Source of the DNA: Acholeplasma sp. OttesenSCG-928-E16
GTDB lineage: Bacteria; Bacillota_I; Bacilli_A; Acholeplasmatales; Acholeplasmataceae
NCBI GenBank assembly: GCA_030266845.1
Contig: JAJDIT010000004.1
Coordinates: forward strand, 1-64,000
Length of the DNA: 64,000 nt
Direction: 5' to 3'
The position numbers and the translations under genes were made by a program. Of this stretch, positions 32,845-43,200 are shown one piece after another. Each line of letters opens with the position of its first letter. The first letter of the stretch is position 1. The notes beneath the pieces are model-generated. The model was not told the DNA's origin. It made no database searches and saw nothing but the letters and a program-made list of their open reading frames with translations.

Positions 32845-34629
32845 TTATTCATTTTTCTCATCATATTGTAGTTCATACAAACTGTAATAAATTCCTTCTT
32901 TTTTCAATAATTCTTGATGACTTCCCATTTCCTTTATCTCCCCTTTTTGCATTACGATAATTTTATCGCTATGCTGAATTGTTGATAAACGGTGAGCGAC
33001 AATGAGCATTGTCGAAATATTCATCATCTTCTTTAATGATTCTTGGATTATCTCCTCTGTTTCTGAGTCGATGTTCGCGGTTGCCTCATCTAAAATCATT
33101 AGACTTGGCTTATAAGTGATTGCTCTTGCAAATGATATCAATTGTCTTTGACCAGTAGAAAAGTTATTTCCTCTTTCCAAAACCAAGTGACTATACTTGC
33201 CTGGGAGCTTTTCGATAAACGAGTCTGCCCCAACATAACGTGCAGATGTCATTACATCCTCTAAGGTTACGGAGTCATCATTTAGAGCAATGTTTTGATA
33301 GATTGTTCCACTAAACAAGAAAACATCTTGAAGCATTTGTCCGATGTGTCTTCGCAAACTAGAACGGGTAATCTTTTTAATGTCTATCCCATCAATTAAT
33401 ATAGTTCCTTTTTGAATTTCATAGTTTCTAACAATCAAACTTAGAATCGTTGTTTTTCCAGATCCGGTTGCACCAACAAACGCTACTGTCTCCCCATGAT
33501 TAACCGTGAAACTTACATCCTTTAAAACCCATTCATCATCAATATAAGAAAACCAAACATTTTTAAATTCTATTTTCCCTGTAAATGATTCTAATTCAAT
33601 CGCATCAACATCATCAATGATAGTTGGAGCAGTATCTAAAACATCAAAGATTTTTTCTGCACTAGAAAAAGCATCTTGAATTGTATTGAATAAATCCGAT
33701 ATTTCCTCAATCGGGCGGAAAAAATTGCCAACATATTGATATAGCATAATGACTGCACCAGCTGATATCGCGCCTATCATCACCTCTTTTGTCCCAAAAA
33801 TGAACACCATTATTGATCCAGCTATAGATATCAAATAAATAAATGGGCGGTAAACGGCAAAAATAGATATTTGTTTAAACCAGTTTTTTCTAATAAGTCT
33901 ATTTTTATCTTTAAACTCATTAGTTTTCTTTTCCTCTTGGGAAAATATTTGGGTAATCTTCATTCCTGATAGATTTTCTGATAAAAAGGCATTCAACTCA
34001 GAAATATTATTTCTTATTCTTCGATATGATTTTCTTGTCATCCCTCTAAAAACAATGGTGGCAACCAAAGCAACTGGAATCGCAATAAAAACTATTATTG
34101 CCACTTTAGCACTTATTACCAATAAAATTACCATTATGGCAATTAAATAAACAAAGTTTTTAATCAAATTAACAAACACCGATGTAAACAACTCTCCAAT
34201 CGAATTGGTATCATTACATACTCTCGTTACAAGTTTGCCAACTGGAACCTCATTTAACTGGCCAATCGAAAGACTTTCAATATGTTGAAAAACCTCATCT
34301 CTTAAACTAAAAACTATTTTCTGCCCCATAACTTGGAGCATAATCGTCTGCTTATAAGAAACAATATTTCCAATAACAAGCAAAACTACATATCCTATTG
34401 CCACTACAACAATGAAAGTTATTTTATAAGTATTAGAATGATCAGTGCTTGTTAATGTATCAATCATCATTCCAAGTAACGCTGGAGGCAATAAATCGAT
34501 AGTCAAAACTAAAAATGTCAACAACAAGGCGACGATTAACGTTTTTTTGTGTGGTTTTATGTACTTGAATAGTTTTTTAATTACTACCTTATCACCAAGG
34601 GTTCTGGTGTTTTCTTTAAAATCTTTCAT
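32845..34629 (-). CDS. Heterodimeric ABC exporter, short subunit
   Basis: A 594-residue half-transporter: six membrane helices (about 1-320) and a nucleotide-binding domain with Walker A GATGSGKTT, signature FSTGQRQLISFARA (first Ser-Gly pair altered) and Walker B LMILDEATANID with the catalytic Glu intact. With its neighbour this gives one complete ATP site (this Walker B plus the neighbour's SGGQ) and one degenerate site. This is the pattern of heterodimeric multidrug exporters of the BmrCD/LmrCD class. The substrate is unknown. ATG 34629 follows GGGGAGTGTTTAA directly at the upstream stop. Confidence 0.93.
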   Translation of the reverse strand: MKDFKENTRTLGDKVVIKKLFKYIKPHKKTLIVALLLTFLVLTIDLLPPALLGMMIDTLTSTDHSNTYKITFIVVVAIGYVVLLVIGNIVSYKQTIMLQVMGQKIVFSLRDEVFQHIESLSIGQLNEVPVGKLVTRVCNDTNSIGELFTSVFVNLIKNFVYLIAIMVILLVISAKVAIIVFIAIPVALVATIVFRGMTRKSYRRIRNNISELNAFLSENLSGMKITQIFSQEEKKTNEFKDKNRLIRKNWFKQISIFAVYRPFIYLISIAGSIMVFIFGTKEVMIGAISAGAVIMLYQYVGNFFRPIEEISDLFNTIQDAFSSAEKIFDVLDTAPTIIDDVDAIELESFTGKIEFKNVWFSYIDDEWVLKDVSFTVNHGETVAFVGATGSGKTTILSLIVRNYEIQKGTILIDGIDIKKITRSSLRRHIGQMLQDVFLFSGTIYQNIALNDDSVTLEDVMTSARYVGADSFIEKLPGKYSHLVLERGNNFSTGQRQLISFARAITYKPSLMILDEATANIDSETEEIIQESLKKMMNISTMLIVAHRLSTIQHSDKIIVMQKGEIKEMGSHQELLKKEGIYYSLYELQYDEKNE

Positions 34630-36684
34630 TTAAACACTCCCCTCAACGATACTTTCTAATGTTTGTCTTCTTACCATGTCTTTATATAAATCCGAACTAT
34701 GCAACAATTCATCATGGGAACCTATCCCAACTATTTTTCCATCATCCAAAAGAATAATTTTATCCATATGCTTTACAGTAGATATTCGGTGAGCAATAAA
34801 AATTGTCGTTTTTCCTTTTCTTATCTCATGTAAATTATGAATGATTGCTTCTTCGGTTTTGGTATCTACCGCTGATACTGAGTCATCTAGGATCAAAAAA
34901 TTAGCATCTTTATATAAAGCTCTTGCTATCGATATTCTTTGTTTCTGGCCACCTGATACGGTCACTCCTCTTTCTCCTAAAATAGTCTCATACTGCTGAC
35001 TAAATTCCATAACATTAGAATTAATGTCGGCTAATATTGCAGAGTCGACTACTTTTTCCATATTGATAGTTTCATCAGAAAAGGCAATATTATCGGCAAT
35101 CGTTTCAGAAAAAAGAAAGTTATCTTGTGGAACATATCCAATTGAACCTCTTAGGCTTTTTAAAGATAAATCCATTATATCGTGTCCGTCAATAAAAATT
35201 GTTTGGCTGGAAACATCATAAATTCTCATAAATAAATCTACAAGAGTCGTTTTTCCTGAGCCAGTTTTTCCTAATATTCCGATGTTTTCACCCTTTTTTA
35301 TTTCAAAGGATACATTCTTTAATACTGGTGATTCGCCATCAGGATACTTGAATGTAAGATTGTTAACCTTAATATTACCAAATAGATTGTCAACAACGGT
35401 TGCATCTTCCTTTTCTTCTACTCCTGGTTTTGAATCTAAAAACTCAGCGATTCTTCTGCTTGATGCCCTAGCTTGTCCGGTTATATAAAAGAACCTTGTA
35501 ATAGCTGAAATCGGCCATAACAGTTGTGAGTAAAAAGACATATATGTAACTAAAGATCCAGCAGTAAAACTAGAAGTGTCAGTAATAATGAAATACCCAC
35601 CAGCCGAAATAATAATCAAAATTATGATGTTTGATAAGATACTGACAACAATTTGCATTTGAGTCATTTGCTTAACATAGCGGATATTTTTTTCATAAAA
35701 ATCAGAACTTTTCTTTTTAAATAAGAGTAATTCTTTATATTCTCTAACAAAAGCCTTAATAACTGAGATACCTGAAAAACTTTCCTGAACAAAATCACTC
35801 ATATTTTCAAATGAGTCTTGTCTGACTCTAAATTTAAGGCGCATGCTCTTATTAACAATATAGACTATTATCATCAACAATATAATCGGAATTAGTAATA
35901 TTAAGGTCAAAATCGCCGAATCTTCATTTAAAGTAAACATTCGGTATAATGAAAACCCTCCTAAGAATAAACCATCAACTAAATGCAAAATCCCTGGGCC
36001 AAATGCTTCTCTGACTGCATTTAAGTCATTAATAAAGTAAGTCATTAATCCACCGACTTTTTTGTGTGAATAAAAATCCTGAGAAAGGTGGGTTGCATGA
36101 TTAAACATAACTCTTCTTAATTCATATTCTATTTGCCTAGCAGTTCCAAAAATCGCAAAACGCCATAAGAATCTTCCAAGTGCAATAACTAATGCATGAA
36201 GAATAATTTGGATACAAAGTTCCCAAATATAATCAAATTTATCTTCATTAATAACATTCCAGTTTGGATCATATATTTTCGCTTTTTCTAAATTTTTGAT
36301 TTCATCGTTACTAAATAAAAAGCTATGAATTTCCCCTTCAAAAGAATAAGAAATAGTCGTTTCATTACCGCTTTTAGCTACTGTTGGTAGAATATCATTA
36401 CCAGAAAAAGTTATTTCATCATCTTTATATGTGTATATAAATGTTTCTGTCTTTTCATCTTTTTTAAATGATGCCTCACCAACATCTAAAAAAGTAAATA
36501 CGGCATTATCATCTTTTTTAGAAGCTAGGGTCGTGGTAGAAGGATTGATGGTATCGGTTATTCTTCCGATAATCATCGGAACTTCTAACTGGATCCAGTC
36601 GATAGCAATCAAAATGGCTATTCCAATTAAAAAAGCCCAAAGATACTTGATGTAATATTTTGTAAAGTGCTTACCAAAAACCAT
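34630..36684 (-). CDS. Heterodimeric ABC exporter, long subunit with extracellular insertion
   Basis: A 684-residue half-transporter. Residues about 46-150 insert a hydrophilic domain between the first two membrane helices (TFLDVGEASFKKDEKTETFI, ISYSFEGEIHSFLFS), predicted outside. The nucleotide-binding domain has Walker A GKTGSGKTT, signature VSGGQKQRISIARA and Walker B FLILDDSVSAVD, where Asp replaces the catalytic Glu. Long-plus-short gene pairs with such an insertion are typical of YheH/YheI (BmrCD). Start ATG 36684 follows AGGAGGGAATT, next to an 18-bp palindrome. Confidence 0.93.
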   Translation of the reverse strand: MVFGKHFTKYYIKYLWAFLIGIAILIAIDWIQLEVPMIIGRITDTINPSTTTLASKKDDNAVFTFLDVGEASFKKDEKTETFIYTYKDDEITFSGNDILPTVAKSGNETTISYSFEGEIHSFLFSNDEIKNLEKAKIYDPNWNVINEDKFDYIWELCIQIILHALVIALGRFLWRFAIFGTARQIEYELRRVMFNHATHLSQDFYSHKKVGGLMTYFINDLNAVREAFGPGILHLVDGLFLGGFSLYRMFTLNEDSAILTLILLIPIILLMIIVYIVNKSMRLKFRVRQDSFENMSDFVQESFSGISVIKAFVREYKELLLFKKKSSDFYEKNIRYVKQMTQMQIVVSILSNIIILIIISAGGYFIITDTSSFTAGSLVTYMSFYSQLLWPISAITRFFYITGQARASSRRIAEFLDSKPGVEEKEDATVVDNLFGNIKVNNLTFKYPDGESPVLKNVSFEIKKGENIGILGKTGSGKTTLVDLFMRIYDVSSQTIFIDGHDIMDLSLKSLRGSIGYVPQDNFLFSETIADNIAFSDETINMEKVVDSAILADINSNVMEFSQQYETILGERGVTVSGGQKQRISIARALYKDANFLILDDSVSAVDTKTEEAIIHNLHEIRKGKTTIFIAHRISTVKHMDKIILLDDGKIVGIGSHDELLHSSDLYKDMVRRQTLESIVEGSV

Positions 36685-36693
36685 AATTCCCTC

Positions 36694-36730
36694 CTAATAC
36701 TTTTGTATTAGTCCCATACATTAGATTATA
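36694..36730 (-). promoter_or_regulatory. Promoter and palindromic operator before the ABC exporter
   Basis: TATAAT on minus lies at 36725-36730. CTAATAC-TTTT-GTATTAG, a perfect 7-bp inverted repeat, lies at 36694-36711, just after the expected transcription start and touching the AGGAGGG ribosome binding site. Position and symmetry suit a repressor operator or an RNA hairpin partly masking the binding site. The -35 element is poor. Confidence 0.55.
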
Positions 36731-36772
36731 CACCTAATTTTTAAATATTGGCTCTTTTTAAAAGAATTTTAA

Positions 36773-36801
36773 TTGACTACCATCTAGGATAGTGTTAAAA
36801 T
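36773..36801 (+). promoter_or_regulatory. Promoter of peptidase T
   Basis: TTGACT (36773-36778), 17-bp spacer, TAAAAT (36796-36801) preceded by TGT (extended -10), about 25 bp before the start codon. Confidence 0.75.
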
Positions 36802-36826
36802 TTTTTTATAACGAAAGGATGGCTCT

Positions 36827-38044
36827 ATGAAAACAATCAATAGATTTTTAAACTACGTCAAAATCGATACAAAATCTGATCATCAGTCAGACACTTATCC
36901 TTCTACAAAAAAGCAATTTGACTTAGCAAATTTATTAGCGAAAGAACTAAAAGAAATGGGATTAGAAGTTGTTCTTGATGATTATTGTTATCTATATACA
37001 AAAATACCTAAAAATATCAATAAAGATATCTTAAAGGTTGGTTTTATCGCCCATCTAGACACCTCACCAGATGCAAGCGGCAAGAACGTTAATCCAAGAA
37101 TAATTGAAAATTATGATGGCATGGATATAATCTTAAACGATAAACTTTCCATAAAAACATCTGAGTTTTCTTTTCTTAGTAGCTTAAAAGGAAGTGACTT
37201 AGTAGTCACTGATGGAAATACCTTATTAGGAGCTGATGATAAAGCGGGTGTTGCCGAAATAATGAGTCTAGTTGAAACATTAGTAACTGATTCTAGCATC
37301 AAGCACGGTGATATTTATATATGCTTTACCCCAGATGAGGAAATAGGTAGAGGAACCGATAAGTTTAACTTTGATTTATTTAAAGCTGATTTCGCTTATA
37401 CGGTTGATGGTGGAGCCGTTGATATAATATCATATGAAACATTTAATGCCGCTTCTGCTTTAGTAACAGTAACTGGTAAATCAATCCATCCTGGTAGCGC
37501 AAAAAATAAATTAGTAAATGCCTCATTGTTGTTGATGGAGTTCAATAATTTATTAGACCACAATAAAAGACCTGAATATACTGAGGGGTATGAAGGATTT
37601 AATCACTTAAGTGAGATGAAAGGCGAAGTGGAAAGAGCAAATGCTAATTATATAATTAGAAATCATGATAAAAATGAATTTGAAAAACAAAAAAATTCAT
37701 TTATCAAAATAAAAGACTATTTAAATGATAAGCATGGTTATTTGGCTTTTAGTGTCGATATTAAAGATAGCTATTATAATATGTATGAAGTATTAAAAAA
37801 TCATAAAAACGTCATCGACCTTGCTGAAAATGCCTTAATTGATGTTGGATTAACCCCAAAGTTTGAAGCAATCAGAGGGGGTACCGATGGAGCTAGATTA
37901 TCTTTTGAAGGTTTGCCTTGTCCTAATTTAGGAACCGGAGGTTACAATTTTCATGGTCCTTTTGAGCTATTATCTATTAACGAAATGAATGCGGCAGTTA
38001 AGGTTTTACTTTCTATAGTTAAACTTCTAACAAATAATAATTAA
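36827..38044 (+). CDS. pepT: Peptidase T (tripeptide aminopeptidase)
   Basis: A 405-residue M20B metallopeptidase. The zinc ligands are in VGFIAHLDTSPDASG (His-Asp), LLGADDKAGVAEI (bridging Asp), CFTPDEEIGRG (Glu-Glu base), AYTVDGGAVD (Asp) and near the end NLGTGGYNFHGPFE (His). It cleaves the N-terminal residue of tripeptides in the cytoplasm. ATG 36827 follows AAAGGATGGCTCT. The gene is convergent with the CoA transferase and overlaps its 3' end by 4 bases. Confidence 0.95.
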   Translation: MKTINRFLNYVKIDTKSDHQSDTYPSTKKQFDLANLLAKELKEMGLEVVLDDYCYLYTKIPKNINKDILKVGFIAHLDTSPDASGKNVNPRIIENYDGMDIILNDKLSIKTSEFSFLSSLKGSDLVVTDGNTLLGADDKAGVAEIMSLVETLVTDSSIKHGDIYICFTPDEEIGRGTDKFNFDLFKADFAYTVDGGAVDIISYETFNAASALVTVTGKSIHPGSAKNKLVNASLLLMEFNNLLDHNKRPEYTEGYEGFNHLSEMKGEVERANANYIIRNHDKNEFEKQKNSFIKIKDYLNDKHGYLAFSVDIKDSYYNMYEVLKNHKNVIDLAENALIDVGLTPKFEAIRGGTDGARLSFEGLPCPNLGTGGYNFHGPFELLSINEMNAAVKVLLSIVKLLTNNN

Positions 38045-39069
38045 TCATAAAAATTTATTGGCAATTTGATACTCTTAAATTGCCCTTTTTTTATGTTTTT
38101 TAAATCTTTAACTTCGGTACTATCAAACGCCTCTTTGATATCATTAATCGGTCCAGCAGAAATATTGTTTTCTTTTAATAGCTTAAGTATTTCTTTTTTT
38201 GGATACTTTATTAATTTTTCATTAATTTTTCCTTCTAATTCATCTATTTTTGAAATTCTTTTTTCATTAGTTTGAAATTTTTCTTTATCTAGTCCAATCA
38301 AATCCGCTAGTCTAAAAAACATTTCATCGTTAGCTATCGCGATAATTATAAAACCATCTTTAACTTTATATGAATTATATGGAGCTATTGAGTAATGACG
38401 ATTTCCCTTTCTTTTTTCGCAGTAATCTAAATTTAAGTATCTGGTGGCTTCTACTTGAATCAAGCTAAGTGCTGATTCTAATAATGAACAGTTAATTTCC
38501 TTACCTCTATTGGTTTTTTCTCTTTCTAAAAGAGCGGCTAAAATACCAATTACAAGATTTTGACCGGTTACATAATCAATAACAGGAACTCCAGTTTTTT
38601 GGGGGACATCATATTCATTACCGTTTAAACTCATAAATCCGCTTAACCCTTGGATAACGATATCTTGGCTTCTTGTGTTTTTGTTATCTGTATTTCCATA
38701 GCCATTAATTGATGCATATATCAATCTAGGATTAAGTTTTTTTATGTTTTGATATGATATTCCGATTTTATCGTAAGAAGATTGAATAGAATTATGAATT
38801 AATACATCTGATTCCTTGATTAATTTAAAAACTAACTTCAAATCTTCTTCATTTTTAAAGTCGATATAAATTACTTCTTTTTCTGAATTTAAGGCATAGT
38901 AATAATCAGATAGATCATCACTTAATTTCATTCCATAGTGTCTTGATTCATCTTTATAACCTTTTCTTTCTATTTTTATGACCTCTGCGTTTAGATCTTT
39001 TAAGATATTTCCCGCTAGAGGAGCTGAAAAAATTCTACCAAATTCTATGACTTTTATTCCTTTTAACAT
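38041..39069 (-). CDS. CaiB/BaiF family III CoA transferase, short C-terminus
   Basis: A 342-residue protein. The start MLKGIKVIEFGRIFSAPLAG and QDIVIQGLSGFMSLNG are diagnostic; the Asp in SQDIVIQG corresponds to the catalytic Asp that forms the acyl anhydride. Relatives usually run 380-410 residues; this one ends at LPINFYD, about where others continue past PIKFSxTP. It moves CoA between carboxylic acids. It starts 4 bases after the radical SAM stop, with AAGGAGTAAATAA before ATG, so it is the last gene of the NRPS operon. The peptidase T terminator lies inside its 3' coding part. Confidence 0.88.
   Translation of the reverse strand: MLKGIKVIEFGRIFSAPLAGNILKDLNAEVIKIERKGYKDESRHYGMKLSDDLSDYYYALNSEKEVIYIDFKNEEDLKLVFKLIKESDVLIHNSIQSSYDKIGISYQNIKKLNPRLIYASINGYGNTDNKNTRSQDIVIQGLSGFMSLNGNEYDVPQKTGVPVIDYVTGQNLVIGILAALLEREKTNRGKEINCSLLESALSLIQVEATRYLNLDYCEKRKGNRHYSIAPYNSYKVKDGFIIIAIANDEMFFRLADLIGLDKEKFQTNEKRISKIDELEGKINEKLIKYPKKEILKLLKENNISAGPINDIKEAFDSTEVKDLKNIKKGQFKSIKLPINFYD
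38060..38092 (+). terminator. Intrinsic terminator of peptidase T, inside the convergent gene
   Basis: GGCAATTT (38060-38067) and AAATTGCC (38077-38084), then CTTTTTTT on plus. The stem lies within the last 18 codons of the CaiB-type gene on minus. Confidence 0.82.
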
Positions 39070-39073
39070 TTAT

Positions 39074-40258
39074 TTACTCCTTAAACAATTTAGTTTGATA
39101 TCCAAGACACTTAAAGCCATTTTCATTAACTATCGGTATCTCATTTTCATTAATTTTTAATTCTTTTCGTACCCAAAAACAAATACTAATTGAAATACCG
39201 TATTTGGCGGCAATTTTCTTAATCTTTTCGATCCAATATATTGATTTTTCTCTACTTGGAGCTGTTCTTGACCTTTGTTTAACATGGTTTAGGTTGTCAT
39301 TATTAAAATATGTTTCAAAGACTTTTTTGAAGATATCAGGATCATATTCTTTTATCACTGATGCTAATAGGGTCATATTCCAAATATTAGCGGTCAAAAA
39401 TTCAGGTTTAATGTTGATTATATGATACTTATTAAGTTGTTTAAAGAAATCATCAAGTAGTTCATCATTTAAGACACTAATTAAAATGGGCTGAACTAAA
39501 GCTGAATTAGCCATAATTCCATTTTCTTGACACAATTTAACCGCTTCTAGTCTTGATTCATAAGAAGCTGCATATGGCTCTAAGTATTCTCTAACGCCAT
39601 TTGGGAATATCGACAATGAAGTGTTAAACTGCATTTTTCCTTTTAATTTTTTAAAAAGATCTAGAATACTAACCCCATCATATTGATAGTTTAGAGCTTC
39701 TACTCCCGCTTTTGAAGCGATAAAAAGTCGGATCTTAGAATCACTTCTTTTTTTATAGTGATTAATGAACTCTAAAAGAATTTTATGGGCAATTCCAGTT
39801 TGGAGGGTTGCTTCACAGAAAGCTTCTGTTTTTGGTGAGAAGTAAAAATAATGATCTTCATGATAGTATTGTTCTAGCTTTTTTCTTACTAATTCATGGT
39901 AGTTTTCATAAACGATTAATTCCTGATGGATACCATCATCAACTAAGCAATACGCACAACCAACATTGCAGCTTAAAACTGGATTTATTTCATAGGTTTG
40001 AATAGGACAAGATCCAGTGTAGTTATGAATCAATAACTCGCTATTTAAGTCTATTTTTTCGATTTTTACTTCCATCTTTGGAAATAACTTTCCTTCTTCG
40101 ATCCTTTTTTTAAAATATTTAGATCCTTCAATAGCTTCTTCTTTTACTTTTTCACTTACGTTGATATTAATAAAGTCATCAAAATTCAACTCTCTCATAG
40201 TAAAGTTTTTGTTGGTATAGATTGATTTATCATTTTCACTTAATCTTGTTAATTTCAT
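39074..40258 (-). CDS. Radical SAM enzyme of the spore photoproduct lyase (SPL) type
   Basis: A 394-residue protein. The cluster motif is C97-NVG-C101-AY-C104 (CxxxCxxC), inside TYEINPVLSCNVGCAYCLVD. Other SPL-like segments are YFYFSPKTEAFCEATLQTG, IRLFIASKAGVEAL and a C-terminal Cys384 in FKCLGYQTKL; an extra Cys84 precedes the motif. No sporulation or UV-repair context is visible. It overlaps the upstream NRPS gene by 4 bases (ATGA) and is followed 4 bases later by a CoA transferase, so it most likely modifies the NRPS product or its building block. Confidence 0.85.
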   Translation of the reverse strand: MKLTRLSENDKSIYTNKNFTMRELNFDDFININVSEKVKEEAIEGSKYFKKRIEEGKLFPKMEVKIEKIDLNSELLIHNYTGSCPIQTYEINPVLSCNVGCAYCLVDDGIHQELIVYENYHELVRKKLEQYYHEDHYFYFSPKTEAFCEATLQTGIAHKILLEFINHYKKRSDSKIRLFIASKAGVEALNYQYDGVSILDLFKKLKGKMQFNTSLSIFPNGVREYLEPYAASYESRLEAVKLCQENGIMANSALVQPILISVLNDELLDDFFKQLNKYHIINIKPEFLTANIWNMTLLASVIKEYDPDIFKKVFETYFNNDNLNHVKQRSRTAPSREKSIYWIEKIKKIAAKYGISISICFWVRKELKINENEIPIVNENGFKCLGYQTKLFKE

Positions 40259-43200
40259 TTTTTAGCTCCTTTTATTAAATTTATTATTATATCTGTGTTT
40301 TCTTTGAGCATTATTTCTGCATGGTTACATGTGAAATACTTGCAGTCTGCTTGTTGATGCCCAAGCTTTTGATCGTTGTATTTTTTTGCCGACTGACTGG
40401 ATACAAATAGTGTGTATTTATTCTTTCCTTCATATAGCAGATATTTATTTAGTAATTTCATAATTTTCTTTTGTTCACTTAGAAACTTGAAAGAAAAAAA
40501 ATCTTTAATATGCTTTATTGCGTATTTAAACATTTTTTTATATCCTCTTAAACGAAAAACTAAAAGACAATTTCTAAGCGCTATTATAATTGCCGATCTT
40601 AACCTAATTGGATATAAAGCATAATTAGGGGTATCAATCATATAGACTGATGAGTTATCACCTCCTAATTGTCTTGATAGTTCAAAGGCAAATGTGCCTC
40701 CTCCTGAATAACCTATTAAAGTATAGTGATCATATTTATAGTCATTTAACAATTCTAAAGATATATCTTTACAAAATGACTCTACTGATTCATACCGATG
40801 TAAATTATTGGAATTAATAGCTAAAATTGGAGTGTCATCACTTATTGAGTCAATTAGATTTTTGTAAGAAGCTACATCACCAGTTAAGTCAAAAAAGATT
40901 ATAAAGGGGGTCTTATTTCCATCTTTAATTAGTGTTATGTTTTTAGTTCTTTTACCTTCTTTTATGAAATCATACAATTTGTTTACTGTTGGATTTGAGT
41001 ATAGATCAGTAATCAAAAGACTAGTCTTAAATTCTCTTTCTATTTTTGTGATCATTTCGATTAGTTCAATCGAGTTGATCCCATAATTCATAAAGTCATC
41101 ATGATAATTGATATCTTCTAAGGCAACTTGTCTAATTATTTCTAATAACTTTTTCTTTTCTCTGGTCTTTTTTGTTATATCATTATTGTTTATTTTAATA
41201 TTAGGCTTGTCGCTATTACCGCGTGGTATTTCCTTAGCTAAAATGATTTTTTTAATGCTCACATAATAAGGTAAATTATTAGTCAAATACTTTTTATACT
41301 TATTTAAGTTGATTTTGCCGACAACATACTGAATAATACTGTTTTTTATATATATTGTATAGGAATCTTTTATACCCTGATATTTTTTTGAAATGGTATC
41401 AATTGCGTCTAGTTCAATTCGAAATCCATTTAGTTTTATTTGCCTGTCTTTTCTAGTTAAAAATATATTTTCATTATATTCATTTTGCTTTATGATATCT
41501 GCACTTTTATATCCTTTATATTTAGTTTTTTCATCAATGAAAAAACGTTCCTTTGTCAGCTTATAATTATTTAGATATCCTAATCCAACATTAGGACCGA
41601 TAATAAATAATTCTGCCTCATTTTCGTCAGTATATGAGAGTCTTTCATAATAGGATGAAAATGGCTTGCCAAATGGATATTCATCCATTTTTTTGGTGAT
41701 GATTTGATAATGCGATAGAACAGTACATTCAGCAGGTCCATATCCGTTTATTACTTTATACTTAGTATGTTCATTATAGTATGTCATTTTAGCCCCTGCA
41801 ATCATTAGGGAATCAATATTATCATCTGGATATAATTGATTATAAAGCTGTCCTAGAGCGGTTGTAAAAATAAGATTTTTAATGTTATTTTCACATACGT
41901 AATTATGAATTAGTTTGATGTCCTTCCTTATTTTATCACTAGCTATAAATAAAGTTGATCCCGTCTTTAAAGCGAGGATAGTTTCGATTAAAGAACCATC
42001 AAAATCTAAGGAACAGGTAGAAAGGACACTTGATCTTGATAAACCATCATATGCTTCATTTATACTATTATAAAAAGCTAATAAGTTTGGAGTGGTAATG
42101 ATTACACCTTTTGGTTTACCAGTTGAACCAGAAGTATACATTACATATGCTATGTCTCCATTTATTGATTTGCAAGAACTCATATTTGGCAATTTGGTAA
42201 TGTTTATCTCATTATCTAGCTCATATAAAGATTGTTCTTCGTTATATTTTAAGAGGGTTTTAATTTTCGTTTCACCAATAATGTCATCCCTGATATTCTT
42301 ATTATGTAAATTTGATAATACAACAAATGCTTTACCTGCCTTTAAAATACCAAGAAGTCCAACATAAAAATAAACTGACCTTTCATTTAAAAGGCCTATT
42401 AAGGAGCCTTCATCCTTGATTGCTAGGGCTACATTACTAGAATATTGATCTAATTCTTTATAGGTTAGTTTGTGATAGTCATCAACTAATGATAAAGATT
42501 CAAGGTTGTTCTTAATTGAATCATCGATTGCTTTCATTAATGTTTCTTTTTTAGGGATATTTATTAGATCATCTTGTTTTGTGATAAATTTGATGGCATA
42601 TTTTTTAATATTGTTTAAAATACCATCAATCTCTTTTTCTTTGTAGGTACTTACCGAATAATCAACTGCAATTTCAAGATTACTTCCTTTTGGTTTGAGA
42701 TTAGGATTAAGCTTGAAATTAAGTTCAGTTACATCTTCATTTGGTGAAAAGCGTGTTATTGGGTATGTCAAACCAGAAAAAGGAAGAGAATTTATAATGA
42801 ATTTGGAAGGCATCAAGACAAAAGGATCATTTTTAGAATATTTATGAATCAAATCGTCTGCCACAAATTGGTGTCTTGAAAAAGCCTCATCTAAAAGAAT
42901 CGTAAAACGATCTAAAAAACTAGAGTATGTTTCCTTTTTTAAAGACATTACAAGAGGAATAGTGGATGCACACATCCCGGCTAGTCCCTTTTCATGATCT
43001 CCTCTATTATGATGGGTTGTAGAAATGGTGATATTTTCTTTCCCAAAAAACTCAAAAAGGGATAAAAATGTTGCCGCATAGATAACTTTAAAAACTGAGA
43101 TTTTGAGACTCTTACTATATGCTAATAAATCATCTGTCTCTGATTTTAAAAACTCCATACTAATTCTACTAGAAGAAATATCGTCTCTCAATAAATATTG

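Noticed and set aside
42092-42367. Plus-strand ORF inside the NRPS gene
   Set aside because: It is antisense to the conserved adenylation domain, with no start signal or recognisable product.
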